64,000 bases of DNA, from NCBI GenBank assembly GCA_018857735.1, contig JABMCL010002405.1, positions 95,001 through 159,000 of the forward strand. The letters run 5' to 3'. The position numbers were made by a program, and so were the translations under genes. The notes under the pieces are model-generated. The model made no database searches. It was not told where the DNA came from and was given only the letters and a program-made list of their open reading frames with translations. Numbering within the stretch: the stretch's first letter is position 1; every line of letters starts with the position of its first letter. Shown one piece after another: positions 61,601 through 64,000 of the stretch. This stretch comes from Alviniconcha marisindica. Its lineage: Eukaryota; Mollusca; Gastropoda; Provannidae.

Positions 61601-63382
61601 TTTAAGACCATTTTAGCTTGATTTTTTTTAGGGTGGTCCTTACGACCACTTCTGCTTGATTTTAGGGTGGTCTTTATGACCACTTCTGCTTGAATTGAGG
61701 ATGGTCTTTACCACAACTTCTGCTTGATTAATAAGGTGGTCTTTAAAACCACTTCTTGATTTTAGCATGTTCCATACAGCCACCTTTTGATTTTAGGGTG
61801 GCCTTAAGACCATTTATATTGATCTTAGGACGGTCATTTTGACCACTTCTGCTTGATCTTAGGGTGGTCTTACTCTTAGAAGCAGGGTATCACTGCAGCA
61901 GCAGTGGTGGTGGTGGTACAGCAGGTCCCAGAGATGACTGACAAGCCGTTGTGTGCTGTGCAGGAGATTGGCATGATGCACAGCCAGAACGAGGACCTGG
62001 CTCGCAAGATGCGAGCGCTGGAGAACGAGATGGCGGGCCTGCGGCTGGACAGTGAGCGCCGCGAGCGCTTGGTGCAGGAGGAGAGGGCTGTGCTGGCGCA
62101 GCGACTGGCCACCATACAGAGCGAGAACTCGCAGGAGGTGAGCAGAGACTGTTGTAGAGTACACATATCCACCATACAGAGCGAGAACTCGCAGGAGGTG
62201 AGCAGAGACTAGTAGAGTGCACATACCCACCATACAGAGCGAGAACTCACAGGAGGTAAGCAGAGACTTGTAGAGTACACATAACCCACCATACAGAGTG
62301 AGAACTCACAGGAGGTGAGCAGAGACTGTTGTAGAGTACACATACCCACCATACAGAGCGAGAACTCGCAGGAGGTGAGCAGAGACTGGTAGAGTGCACA
62401 TATCCACCGTATAGAGCGAGAACTCGCAGGAGGTGAGCAGAGACAGTTGTAGAGTACACATACCCACTGTATATGGTGTAGAGTATGCATATCCACCGTA
62501 TAGAGTGAGAACTCGCAGGAAGTTGAGCAGAGACTGCTGTAGAGTACACATATCCACCATATAATACGCTGTTGAGTACACATATCCACCATATAGAGCA
62601 AGAACTCGCAGGAGGTGAGCAGAGACAGTTGTGAGCAGAGACAGTTGTAGAGTGCACATATCCACGGTATAGAGTGAGAACTCACAGGAGGTGAGCAGAG
62701 ATTTGTAAGGTACATATATCCACCATATAGAGTGAGAACTTGCAGGAGGTAAGCAGAGACTTGTAGAGTGCACATATCCACCATACAGAGCGAGAACTCG
62801 CAGGAGGTAAGCAGAGACTGCTGTAGAACAGGTACACATATCCACAGTATAGAATATAGTACAAAATTTAATGCACAACCAATATAGAACAAGAACTCAC
62901 AGGTGAGCAGAGACTGTTGTAGAGTGCACATATCCACCATACAGAGCGAGAACTCGCAGGAGATGAGCAGAGACTGTTGTGGAGTACACATATCCACCAT
63001 ACAGAGCGAGAACTCGCAGGAGGTGAGCAGAGACTGTTGTGGGGTACACATATCCACCATACAGAGCGAGAACTTGCAGGAGGTGAGCAGAGACGTATCC
63101 ACCATGGCCACCATATCAGCACACCTGGCCACCATTCAGAGTGAAAACTTGCAGGCGAGCATAGATTGTAGAGCGCACATTATGGTTTGCCTTGGTGAAA
63201 GTTCTTCAGTATTTATACTGAAAGTTGTAAGCTCTGGCGATGCCATCTCCCATTTTAGTTTGCTCAGCAGGGCAAGACTTCAGTTTCAGACTGCAAGGTA
63301 ATACTTGGAACATACTGTAAAATAAAGCTTTGAGCGTGTCGCATGTTAATACTCTGGATGTAACACGTGTAGGGATTGTGTG

Positions 63383-63414
<32 letters not shown>

Positions 63415-63990
63415 TGCGCGCACGAGCACTCTCAGGCCGTGAAGTCCTGTGAGCCCTTAATTCCATGTGAACCCTGGTGCATTTCTCAGCCCCCCCCCCC
63501 CCCCCCCCCCTTCCTCATGCGCCAGTATTTGCTCGCAATATAATCAGTTAACATCCTGTTCCCTTCTCATGCGTCCTTGCAGAAAGTTAACACCCTGTTC
63601 CCTTGTGTCCTCCAGATGTACAGCAAGTCCTCCCGCCAGTGTGAAATGAAAGCGCGGCTGCATCACTTTGAGAGCCTCTACCACGATCTTCAGTACGAAA
63701 ACGCTGCCCTGCGCTCGGAGCTTCAGCGCAAAGGCGTCGACATTGTGGAGCTCCTTGCCCAGAAGAAGCAGCCCGTGGTGGACGCCAACGCCAACACCAG
63801 CCACAGCAGTCACGAATCGGCAGCAGGCCCGCGTTCGGGCGTCGAGCGCAGCCCGGGGAAACTGAAGGTGGCTGTGGAAGGCGGCGGCGGAGGGGGGAGT
63901 TCGGCACAGCCGCTGCTCTTGCCGCAAGCGCCCTCGCGCCCCCCGAAAACTCTCCCGCCCAAGAAGGAGCGCGACTTGATTGTGGAGTGA
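24961..63990 (+). CDS. ski: ski gene: SKI/SnoN transcriptional co-repressor, seven coding exons
   Basis: Join 24961-25830, 54027-54226, 58850-58927, 59208-59473, 60985-61190, 61964-62137, 63616-63990, giving 722 aa plus stop (733 aa if exon 7 starts at 63583). Known family role: nuclear co-repressor that binds R-SMADs and SMAD4 and recruits N-CoR/HDAC to dampen TGF-beta/BMP signalling. In order it shows an R-SMAD-binding N-terminus, Ski/Sno/Dac domain (about 90-180), SAND-like SMAD4-binding domain (about 192-285), a variable acidic and proline-containing middle, and a C-terminal coiled coil (about 480-650). An in-frame TAG at 24937-24939 precedes the ATG. Introns are about 28.2, 4.6, 0.28, 1.5, 0.77 and 1.5 kb, all GT-AG, all phases compatible. 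The single-copy intron-bearing structure marks it as the cellular gene. SKI versus SnoN orthology is not separable here, since invertebrates usually carry one gene. Confidence 0.96.
25831..28650 (+). other. Intron 1, proximal AT-rich part
   Basis: Mostly unique AT-rich sequence with few microsatellites, unlike the rest of the window. It holds a 70-bp direct duplication (26016-26085 and 26086-26156, starting TCTTCATTGTTTATTATACA), a GT/GCATGC-rich patch at 27075-27150, and G runs at 27391 and 28202. No further exon seen. Confidence 0.7.
27783..27912 (-). mobile_element. Repeat E, LINE-like 3' end
   Basis: The minus strand (ATCGTCTGTGTAATTATTAT, GGTAACACTCAAATAAGCAT, ATGAATGAATAAATTTAGTT) matches 48158-48290 over about 130 bp. 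It ends in AATAAA and TTTAAACC, like a non-LTR 3' end. Confidence 0.65.
28655..29650. repeat. About 170-180-bp tandem array, five to six units
   Basis: Units begin near 28670, 28765, 28936, 29106, 29286 and 29467 with GTTCACACACAGACCAACTA, then AAACCGCTGG, TGATCAGGGGATCTACGTTA, a (TA)n stretch and TCAAGTTAGAACTTTCAGTT. The first unit is short. It lies in ski intron 1. Confidence 0.9.
29651..30164. other. Intron 1, unassigned
   Basis: AT-rich unique sequence. No feature recognised. Confidence 0.5.
30165..30275 (+). mobile_element. SINE-B, short form
   Basis: CAGAGCTCAGGAGCTGTGTG through GTGGACGTAAAGCAACACTT, ending CATCATGATCAT. Short tail form. Confidence 0.82.
30276..30691. other. Intron 1, unassigned
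   Basis: Unique sequence. Short open frames on the minus strand are not recognised. Confidence 0.4.
30696..30941. mobile_element. piggyBac-like MITE, diverged
   Basis: 246 bp between TTAA at 30692-30695 and 30942-30945. Ends CCCTCTCAGTGCC and GGCTTCGAAAGGG. The interior differs from the two copies upstream of ski. Confidence 0.75.
30946..31654. other. Intron 1, unassigned
   Basis: Unique sequence with a C run at 31232-31249 and a T run at 31610-31623. No exon recognised. Confidence 0.4.
31655..31752 (+). mobile_element. SINE-B, short form
   Basis: GTCGAGGTGGCCGTCCTGGG through CGTAAAGCAACACTTCATCA. Confidence 0.82.
31895..32065. repeat. Two-unit direct repeat, about 80 bp
   Basis: CAGTTGGGACCCAGGACTTT followed by CGAATAGTTCATCG occurs twice (near 31935 and 32012), with extra CAGTTGGGAC copies. 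Confidence 0.8.
32066..33212. repeat. Intron 1 with scattered microsatellites
   Basis: GC/(CA)n 32295-32346, (GGTC)n 32576-32597, (CTGT)n 32751-32803, C-rich 32910-32950, C run 33078-33092. Remaining sequence is unique and unassigned. Confidence 0.75.
33213..33251. repeat. (CT)n microsatellite
   Basis: Pure CT run of about 39 bp. Confidence 0.95.
33252..33662. other. Intron 1, unassigned AT-rich sequence
   Basis: No feature recognised apart from short CT runs near 33594-33610. Confidence 0.4.
33663..34035. repeat. Two-unit direct repeat of about 185 bp
   Basis: 33663-33850 and 33853-34033 share CTTAGTCYTCYTYYCACTCT, GAGTTTACARTAATGCRGTT and GAGATTTTGCTTCCAGAATT. Confidence 0.88.
34036..34394. 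other. Intron 1, unassigned
   Basis: Unique sequence. GTTTGG and CAGACAGTGACC words recur twice near 34130 and 34200. Confidence 0.4.
34395..35140. repeat. 76-bp minisatellite, about ten units, seeded by SINE-B
   Basis: The unit is GAGTGGCCAGGTTTCAAGGG, ACGCCACGAAGATCAGTTCA, GTGTTGTTTTACGTCCACAG, AGACCATGTGACCCTT. Some units lack AGTTC (71 bp). The third part is the reverse complement of the SINE-B 3' block. The last unit runs into a SINE-B copy. Confidence 0.93.
35107..35205 (-). mobile_element. SINE-B, diverged, at the end of the 76-bp array
   Basis: GTGTTGTTTTACGTCCACAG, then ACCATAAGGATTATCAG, ending AACAGCTCCTGAGCTCTG. It supplies the array's origin. Confidence 0.75.
35206..36080. other. 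Intron 1, unassigned with (GA) and (TA) blocks
   Basis: GA-rich 35488-35515 and TATATGTATAAA repeats 35538-35572. The rest is unique AT-rich sequence. Confidence 0.5.
36085..36975. repeat. CT/C-rich and (GT)n region
   Basis: (CTGT) and (CT)n 36090-36140, C/T-rich with interspersed (GT)n to 36570, C-rich 36745-36920, G-rich 36943-36970. Long frames here are low-complexity artefacts. Confidence 0.88.
37033..37270 (-). mobile_element. SINE-B copy plus short SINE-B fragment
   Basis: Fragment 37033-37083, then full copy 37085-37268 (minus) with tail GACATTAAGCAACACTTC and head CAGGAGCTGTGTGAGAGTCG. Confidence 0.83.
37318..37443 (-). mobile_element. SINE-A 5' part
   Basis: Minus-strand head with A box variant TACCGGTAAAGCG, B box GGTTCGAATCC and GTGGTCTGTGGACACTGTCT. 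Body missing. Confidence 0.85.
37491..37810 (+). mobile_element. SINE-A, full length
   Basis: Head GAGCCGGTTTGGCCTAGCCG, B box GGTTCGATACT, C-rich stretch 37726-37753, end CACCATGTTTAC. Head-to-head with the minus copy at 37318-37443, 47 bp apart. Confidence 0.9.
37811..38630. repeat. C/T-rich intron 1 segment
   Basis: C runs near 37980, 38068, 38205, 38310 and 38573-38620, a G run at 38455-38470. The intervening 223-codon frame is low-complexity and contains no recognised domain. Confidence 0.7.
38631..39178. other. Intron 1, unassigned
   Basis: Unique sequence with T-rich 39001-39027. No exon recognised. Confidence 0.4.
39179..39455. repeat. CA-rich and (CT) repeat
   Basis: Imperfect (CA)n with CAGA and ACAACA interruptions, then CT at 39430-39455. 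Confidence 0.92.
39720..40435. repeat. About 165-bp array with (GT)n in every unit, left half
   Basis: Units carry GAGGTTGAACAGTTGCC (39722, 39899 variant, 40060, 40200, 40362), CACTTGATAGTTTCCCC, a (GT)n run of 15-70 bp, TGCCTCAGTAGTTGCACACA and CATAGCTGATCGCAGTACTT. Confidence 0.92.
40511..40802 (-). mobile_element. SINE-A with 8-bp target-site duplication, within the gap of the GT array
   Basis: CCAGATTC at 40503-40510 and 40803-40810. Full minus-strand copy with only a short C tract. Confidence 0.92.
40811..41044. other. Spacer between the two halves of the GT array
   Basis: Unique sequence with no array unit. With 40436-40502 it forms the DNA separating the two array halves. Confidence 0.5.
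41045..41490. repeat. About 165-bp array with (GT)n, right half
   Basis: Three more units (GAGGTTGAACAGTTGCC near 41093 and 41252, variant near 41432). One unit has (GTGC)n and GCGCGCGC at 41300-41352 instead of pure GT. Confidence 0.92.
41540..41960. repeat. (GT)n, purine tract and (CA)n
   Basis: (GT)n 41545-41605, G/A-only 41757-41915, (CA)n 41920-41956, with a short unique stretch 41606-41756. Confidence 0.92.
41961..42330. other. Intron 1, unassigned
   Basis: Unique sequence. No feature recognised. Confidence 0.4.
42331..42715. repeat. (CT)n, (GT)n and TGTGAGCT repeats with C runs
   Basis: (CT)n 42376-42430. Then units of CTGTGAGCT, GTGTGTGCGC and a C run repeat about six times to 42715. 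Confidence 0.92.
42716..43554. other. Intron 1, unassigned with short (CA)n
   Basis: C runs at 42878-42890 and 43058-43071, (CA)n at 42980-42998, 43071-43098 and 43373-43393. The rest is unique. Confidence 0.5.
43555..43646. repeat. (TA)n microsatellite
   Basis: TATA runs with ATTATGTTATA interruptions, about 90 bp. Confidence 0.95.
43768..43965 (-). mobile_element. Two SINE-B copies in tandem
   Basis: 43768-43860 and 43862-43965, each with GTTGCTTTACGTCCMCAGA and ending at the AGGAGCTGTGTGAAAGTCGA head (reverse). Short-form tails. Confidence 0.85.
44085..44185. repeat. (GTGCGC) and (GT)n
   Basis: Alternating G/C/T purine-pyrimidine, Z-DNA-prone. Confidence 0.9.
44288..44380 (-). mobile_element. 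SINE-B, diverged short form
   Basis: AGTGTTGCTTTACGTCCACG through CGCGACTTTCACACAGCTC. Confidence 0.8.
44525..44618. repeat. (CA)n/(CGCA) and GC microsatellite
   Basis: ACGCACAC then pure (CA)n and alternating GC. It directly abuts a SINE-B fragment. Confidence 0.95.
44619..44730 (+). mobile_element. SINE-B 3' part
   Basis: CTGGTTTCCGTGGACGTAAA through CCGACATCCGAGGACATTAA and GCATCAT. Confidence 0.82.
44731..45512. other. Intron 1, unassigned GC-rich sequence
   Basis: Two GAGTAAGTAG-ACAGGCTAGCCGT copies at about 45110 and 45152. A 26-base G run at 45364-45387. Open frames are unrecognised. Confidence 0.45.
45522..45843 (+). mobile_element. SINE-A with 9-bp target-site duplication
   Basis: GCACAACCC at 45513-45521 and 45844-45852. 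A box TGGCGGTAAGGCG, B box GGTTCGAATCC, end CACCATGTTTACTT. Confidence 0.92.
45844..46283. other. Intron 1, unassigned
   Basis: Short repeats of GTAACAGATGNNGTGGGAGT-type words at 46000-46165 and (GGT)n at 46222-46262. Confidence 0.5.
46284..46384 (+). mobile_element. SINE-B, short form
   Basis: GAAAGTCGAGGTATCCGTCC through GTGGACGTAAAGCAACACTT. Confidence 0.8.
46385..46730. repeat. About 33-36-bp minisatellite with CRE-like cores, about ten units
   Basis: Unit TGGTTGATGCGTGACGTGAC then AGCTCAACGTTACTG. Each unit carries TGACGTGA, a CRE/ATF-like near-site. Confidence 0.92.
46797..46965 (+). mobile_element. SINE-B, full length
   Basis: AGTTCAGGAGCTGTGTGAGA head to CGAGGACATTAAGCATCATC tail. 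One of the best-preserved copies. Confidence 0.88.
47203..47425 (+). mobile_element. SINE-B full copy plus 5' fragment
   Basis: 47203-47378 with ATGTCGACCCGACATCCGAG tail, then CTCAGGAGCTGTGCGAAAGT at 47387. Confidence 0.83.
47426..48085. other. Intron 1, unassigned with G/C runs
   Basis: C run 47641-47654, G runs 47712-47727 and 47846-47859, short (CA)n 47650 and 47932. The rest is unique. Confidence 0.5.
48090..48160. repeat. (GA)n microsatellite
   Basis: Pure GA 48092-48148 then a duplicated GAGATCGTC word. Confidence 0.95.
48158..48290 (+). mobile_element. Repeat E, second copy
   Basis: Matches 27783-27912 inverted, ending GAATAAAATTTTGTTTAAACC. Confidence 0.65.
48291..48387. repeat. 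(GA)n microsatellite following repeat E
   Basis: GAGA with TGAA and AGAA interruptions. Confidence 0.95.
48388..48711. other. Intron 1, unassigned
   Basis: Unique GC-balanced sequence. No feature recognised. Confidence 0.4.
48723..49046 (+). mobile_element. SINE-A with 11-bp target-site duplication
   Basis: TCATTTGAGGC at 48712-48722 and 49047-49057, the longest duplication seen. Intact A box and B box GGTTCGATACC. Confidence 0.93.
49060..49520 (+). mobile_element. Three SINE-B copies with (ATC)n
   Basis: 49060-49256 long form, then (ATC)n 49257-49297 as its tail, then partial copies 49310-49415 and 49425-49520. Confidence 0.85.
49660..50065 (-). mobile_element. Two SINE-B copies with (GAT)n, inverted to the preceding cluster
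   Basis: (GAT)n 49664-49699 is the (ATC)n tail of the first copy (to 49875). The second copy is 49880-50065. Confidence 0.86.
50066..50590. other. Intron 1, unassigned
   Basis: G run 50284-50300 and CTGT repeats 50458-50495. Otherwise unique. Confidence 0.45.
50591..50665. repeat. (CA)n and (CAAG)/(CACG) microsatellite
   Basis: Pure CA then GCAAGCAAGCACGCACGC. Confidence 0.95.
50880..51240 (-). mobile_element. Repeat C, second copy, split by a SINE-B
   Basis: 50880-51014 and 51190-51240 (minus) match 5400-5571 and its continuation. The junction shows CAAGGCGCTT before and CAAGGTGCTT after the SINE-B, a 10-bp duplication with one mismatch. Confidence 0.7.
51021..51189 (+). mobile_element. 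SINE-B nested in repeat C
   Basis: TTCAGGAGCTGTGTGAGAGT head to GACATCAAGCAACACTACC tail. Second SINE-B hit on repeat C in this window. Confidence 0.88.
51241..51700. other. Intron 1, unassigned
   Basis: AT-rich. TTAACCCTTTCCCTCC at 51430 resembles the left end of the piggyBac-like MITE, but no matching right end was found. Confidence 0.4.
51701..51790. repeat. (GA)n and (GC)n
   Basis: Pure GA about 70 bp, then CGCGCGCGC. Confidence 0.95.
51791..52571. other. Intron 1, unassigned with C, G and CT runs
   Basis: C run 51980-52002, G run 52223-52241, (CT)n 52374-52411 then C run. The rest is unique. Confidence 0.5.
52572..52740 (+). mobile_element. SINE-B 5' fragment, CT repeats and 32-base G run
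   Basis: AGAGCTCAAGAGCTGTGTGG through CCCGTCCCTATA, then CT repeats 52638-52680 and poly-G 52707-52736. Confidence 0.75.
52812..52905 (-). mobile_element. L2-like 3' tail
   Basis: Minus strand: CAGCGCTTTGAGCCGCAGGG, TAGGCGCTTTACAGATTTCC, then (ATT)n. It resembles the tails at 22955 and 57050. Confidence 0.65.
53066..53365 (-). mobile_element. Two SINE-B copies
   Basis: 53066-53165 short form and 53186-53365 long form with GATGATGAAGTGATGCTTAA (tail, reversed). Confidence 0.86.
53438..53800 (+). mobile_element. Three SINE-B fragments in tandem
   Basis: Copies start near 53440, 53556 and 53690 (CAGAGCTCMGGAGCTGTGTG), each ending shortly after the GGACGTMAA block. They sit head-to-head with the preceding minus pair, just upstream of exon 2. 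Confidence 0.83.
53885..54015. repeat. C run, (ACTT)n and (CT)n before exon 2
   Basis: C run 53886-53906, (ACTT)n 53980-54001, CT to 54013. The CT run serves as the polypyrimidine tract of the exon 2 acceptor. Confidence 0.85.
54027..54226 (+). CDS. ski: ski exon 2
   Basis: 200 bp, residues 291-356 plus two bases of codon 357. Acceptor CGTCCCCAG|AGC, donor GAGGG|GTAAGTG. It encodes [15 protein letters not shown], then [13 protein letters not shown] and [12 protein letters not shown]. The SAFxPWxP and LIR motifs align with the vertebrate SKI segment that follows the SMAD4-binding domain. The phase 0 start fits exon 1 and the phase 2 end fits exon 3. Confidence 0.93.
54265..54290. repeat. Poly-G run after exon 2
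   Basis: About 22 G on the + strand, 40 bp past the donor. Confidence 0.9.
54468..54580. repeat. (CT)n and (CA)n
   Basis: Pure CT 54470-54526 then (CA)n. A SINE-B-like tail fragment (GATGATGTGGGGCTTAGTGT) lies just before at 54334-54400. Confidence 0.9.
54770..55495. repeat. C/T tract and about 600-bp (CA)n complex in intron 2
   Basis: C/T-rich 54789-54829. (CA)n with CTGTGACA, AGAGTCTACA and GCACAC interruptions 54892-55492. Confidence 0.95.
55496..55734. other. GC-rich unique segment of intron 2 with 20-bp palindrome
   Basis: CpG-rich sequence between two repeat blocks. AGTGCTAGCTAGCTAGCACT at 55668-55687 is a perfect palindrome. It could be an internal regulatory element; no exon is recognised. 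Confidence 0.4.
55735..56880. repeat. Poly-C/acceptor-like minisatellite in intron 2, about 16 units
   Basis: The unit is a C run of 8-20, CCTTTACACTTTCCATGCAG, GGTGGTGGAGAGGAGAGTGG, GCGGCAGTCAGGTTAAGA. Length is about 60-85 bp depending on the C run. Each unit has a pyrimidine tract followed by CATGCAG|GG, which looks like a 3' splice site. Confidence 0.95.
57005..57048. repeat. Poly-G and GA block
   Basis: G run 57013-57030 then GAGAGGAGAGAGAG. Confidence 0.9.
57050..57137 (+). mobile_element. L2-like 3' tail with (ATT)n
   Basis: AGATGGGCGCTATAGAAACT, GCCTTTC and (ATT)n, the classic ending of L2-type LINEs and their SINEs. Confidence 0.7.
57138..57515. other. Intron 2, unassigned
   Basis: CAGATTATACCCARGTCT-type words repeat three times at 57283-57342. 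The rest is unique. Confidence 0.5.
57518..57705. repeat. 62-bp direct repeat, three units
   Basis: TGCTAATATCTATTATCGTA, GCTACAATTATGTATTTTGT, GTTGACATACGTGGATGG occurs three times with few changes. Confidence 0.93.
57706..58580. other. Intron 2, unassigned
   Basis: Unique sequence with (GGGT)n at 58417-58443. A 123-codon + frame (57937-58308) is unrecognised. Confidence 0.4.
58581..58680. repeat. (CA)n/(CGCA) microsatellite
   Basis: CA run 58588-58638 then CACACGCACACG. Confidence 0.95.
58850..58927 (+). CDS. ski: ski exon 3 (78 bp)
   Basis: Acceptor GTTGAAACAG|C at 58849/58850, donor CAGAG|GTCAGT. One base completes codon 357 (GG+C, Gly), then 25 codons (358-382) [25 protein letters not shown], and two bases of Arg383. 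Only this frame is open and both phases fit. Vertebrate SKI, from memory, has little between its LIR and YKSFE-like motifs, so most of this exon looks lineage-specific. Confidence 0.85.
59099..59207 (+). repeat. Duplicated acceptor region of exon 4
   Basis: GTGAGTTTCTTTCT...TTTTTTTAGT...GTTTGTTTGTT occurs twice (59099-59144 and 59145-59202) before the GACAG acceptor. Confidence 0.75.
59208..59473 (+). CDS. ski: ski exon 4, acidic middle region
   Basis: Acceptor TTGACAG|A, donor CGACA|GTGAGT. It encodes R383 (completed) then [16 protein letters not shown], which aligns with the PNVALAPP segment of vertebrate SKI, followed by an acidic stretch ([13 protein letters not shown]), a KVKAKEEPK segment and a [14 protein letters not shown] segment. 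88 full codons (384-471), ends phase 1. Low-complexity middle, poorly conserved in the family. Confidence 0.93.
59499..59753. mobile_element. Hairpin MITE with TTAAAC duplication, 25 bp after exon 4
   Basis: 255 bp. Ends TGTCATTGGCGGGAGCTGCC and (reverse complement of right end) TATCACTGGCTGGAACTGCC, both continuing ACAAGTATCATTTTTGT. TTAAAC is at 59493-59498 and 59754-59759. The interior holds about eight copies of TTTGTYGCRACAAA, itself a palindrome. The superfamily is unclear. Confidence 0.85.
59760..60705. other. Intron 4, unassigned
   Basis: AT-rich unique sequence with a GA-rich patch 59900-59970 and a (TTG)n at 60570-60583. GATCTTTAAAGTGCGTATGC near 60304 may be a dispersed-repeat end, unproven. 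Confidence 0.4.
60710..60984 (+). repeat. Tandem repeat of the exon 5 acceptor region, about four units
   Basis: GGTAGAAGAGGTTAACGACG-type starts at about 60714, 60780, 60846 and 60921, each followed by CACCTGACGCTCTTTCTTGC and a TTTGYGCGRCAG-like end. The last end, GTGCGGCAG, is the exon 5 acceptor at 60984. Earlier units end CGCAGCAG (60833) and GCGACAG (60908), which also look like 3' splice sites. Confidence 0.88.
60985..61190 (+). CDS. ski: ski exon 5, start of C-terminal coiled coil
   Basis: Acceptor GCGGCAG|GT, donor AAGAGG|GTGAGT. Completes Ser472, then 68 codons (473-540): [78 protein letters not shown] and FLHE align with LEAELEHLRQALEG, TKEA and FLHE of vertebrate SKI. This begins the dimerisation/tetramerisation coiled coil. 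Ends phase 0. Confidence 0.95.
61370..61870. repeat. About 34-bp degenerate minisatellite in intron 5, about 13 units
   Basis: Unit TTTTAGGGTGGTCTTTATGA then CCACTTCTGCTTGA, with many substitutions. It fills most of the intron. Confidence 0.9.
61964..62137 (+). CDS. ski: ski exon 6, coiled coil
   Basis: Acceptor TGTGCTGTGCAG|GAG, donor CAGGAG|GTGAGC, 174 bp, 58 codons (541-598), phase 0 at both ends. [40 protein letters not shown], then [10 protein letters not shown]: strongly helical with heptad hydrophobics (L, M, L, L, V, L). The last 11 codons and donor are the seed of the minisatellite that follows. Confidence 0.94.
62107..63175 (+). repeat. 60-bp minisatellite made from the exon 6 end and its 5' splice site, about 16 units
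   Basis: Unit GTGAGCAGAGACTGTTGTAG, AGTACACATATCCACCATAC, AGAGCGAGAACTCGCAGGAG. Each unit repeats the coding end [10 protein letters not shown] and a GAG|GTGAGC donor. Donor-like sites are at 62138, 62198, 62256, 62315, 62375, 62433, 62615, 62691, 62749, 62807, 63033 and 63093. Those at 62256, 62749 and 62807 are GTAAGC, closer to consensus than the exon's own. The last unit (about 63124-63153) includes CTGGCCACC from further inside the exon and has lost GT. Confidence 0.95.
63176..63375. other. Intron 6, unassigned
   Basis: Unique sequence. No feature recognised. Confidence 0.5.
63376..63515. repeat. (GT)n/(GTGC)n and poly-C in intron 6
   Basis: GT 63378-63396, GTGC 63396-63424, C run 63490-63511. 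Confidence 0.93.
63616..63990 (+). CDS. ski: ski exon 7, C-terminus and stop
   Basis: Acceptor CCCTTGTGTCCTCCAG|ATG (63615/63616), stop TGA 63988-63990. Residues 599-722: [40 protein letters not shown] continues the coiled coil, then a Ser/Gly/Pro-rich tail with a six-glycine run and final [10 protein letters not shown] second phase 0 acceptor, CGTCCTTGCAG|AAA at 63582/63583, would add 11 residues ([11 protein letters not shown]); these would put Pro and Cys in the coiled coil, so the downstream acceptor is preferred. Tail length and sequence differ from vertebrates, as expected. Confidence 0.9.
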   Translation: MYSKSSRQCEMKARLHHFESLYHDLQYENAALRSELQRKGVDIVELLAQKKQPVVDANANTSHSSHESAAGPRSGVERSPGKLKVAVEGGGGGGSSAQPLLLPQAPSRPPKTLPPKKERDLIVE

Positions 63991-64000
63991 GCGGAGGGAG

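Noticed and set aside
62209..63135. 308-codon minus-strand frame opposite the exon 6 minisatellite
   Set aside because: It is the complement of the 60-bp repeat, which has no stops in that frame because the unit is a multiple of three. No family resemblance.
63126..63155. Extra coding exon near the end of the exon 6 array
   Set aside because: It resembles the exon 6 end because it is the last array unit. It has no acceptor and its donor GT is changed to GC.

Overview
This is a eukaryotic genomic window, almost certainly from a mollusc and most likely a caenogastropod. The organism call is an inference from the style of the genome: very long introns, huge CA, CT and poly-C/poly-G tracts, tRNA-derived SINEs and piggyBac-like MITEs. 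No species can be named from the sequence. Nothing prokaryotic is present (no operons, Shine-Dalgarno sites, CRISPR or plasmid functions).

One protein-coding gene is supported: a complete coding sequence for the SKI/SnoN family transcriptional co-repressor (ski) on the + strand. It has seven coding exons: 24961-25830, 54027-54226, 58850-58927, 59208-59473, 60985-61190, 61964-62137 and 63616-63990 (or 63583-63990). Every intron has GT-AG ends and every exon phase joins in frame. The predicted protein is 722 aa (733 aa with the upstream exon 7 acceptor), close to the roughly 730 aa I recall for vertebrate SKI. Exon 1 holds the R-SMAD-binding N-terminus, the Ski/Sno/Dac domain and the SAND-like SMAD4-binding domain. 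Exons 5-7 hold the C-terminal coiled coil. Intron 1 is about 28.2 kb. The window ends 10 bases after the stop codon, so the 3' UTR is not seen.

Layout: 1-24.0 kb is gene-poor DNA built of SINEs, minisatellites and long microsatellites. An RFX X-box plus CRE pair sits at 1.57-1.63 kb. 24.0-24.96 kb is the ski upstream region, with CRE-type palindromes and a small upstream ORF that overlaps the start codon. 25.8-28.6 kb is AT-rich and almost free of repeats. 28.6-54.0 kb is the rest of intron 1, full of SINEs and tandem arrays. 54.0-64.0 kb carries exons 2-7.

Two SINE families dominate. SINE-A is about 300-340 bp with a tRNA-like head (A and B boxes) and perfect 8-11 bp target-site duplications in six copies. 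SINE-B is about 170 bp, has no obvious tRNA head, and often ends in (ATC)n. They share a 3' block (consensus TAAGCCTTATGGTTTCTGTG then GACGTwAAGCA). Three piggyBac-like MITEs end in TTAA-CCCTYTCA; one sits exactly in a TTAA inside a SINE-A copy. A separate hairpin MITE with a TTAAAC duplication lies 25 bp after the exon 4 donor.

The most unusual feature is that exon-intron junctions of ski have been turned into tandem arrays. The last codons of exon 6 with its 5' splice site are repeated about 16 times over 1 kb (60-bp unit, a multiple of three). The branch/acceptor region of exon 5 is repeated about four times. Intron 2 also holds about 16 acceptor-like poly-C units. No novel multi-gene system is visible.
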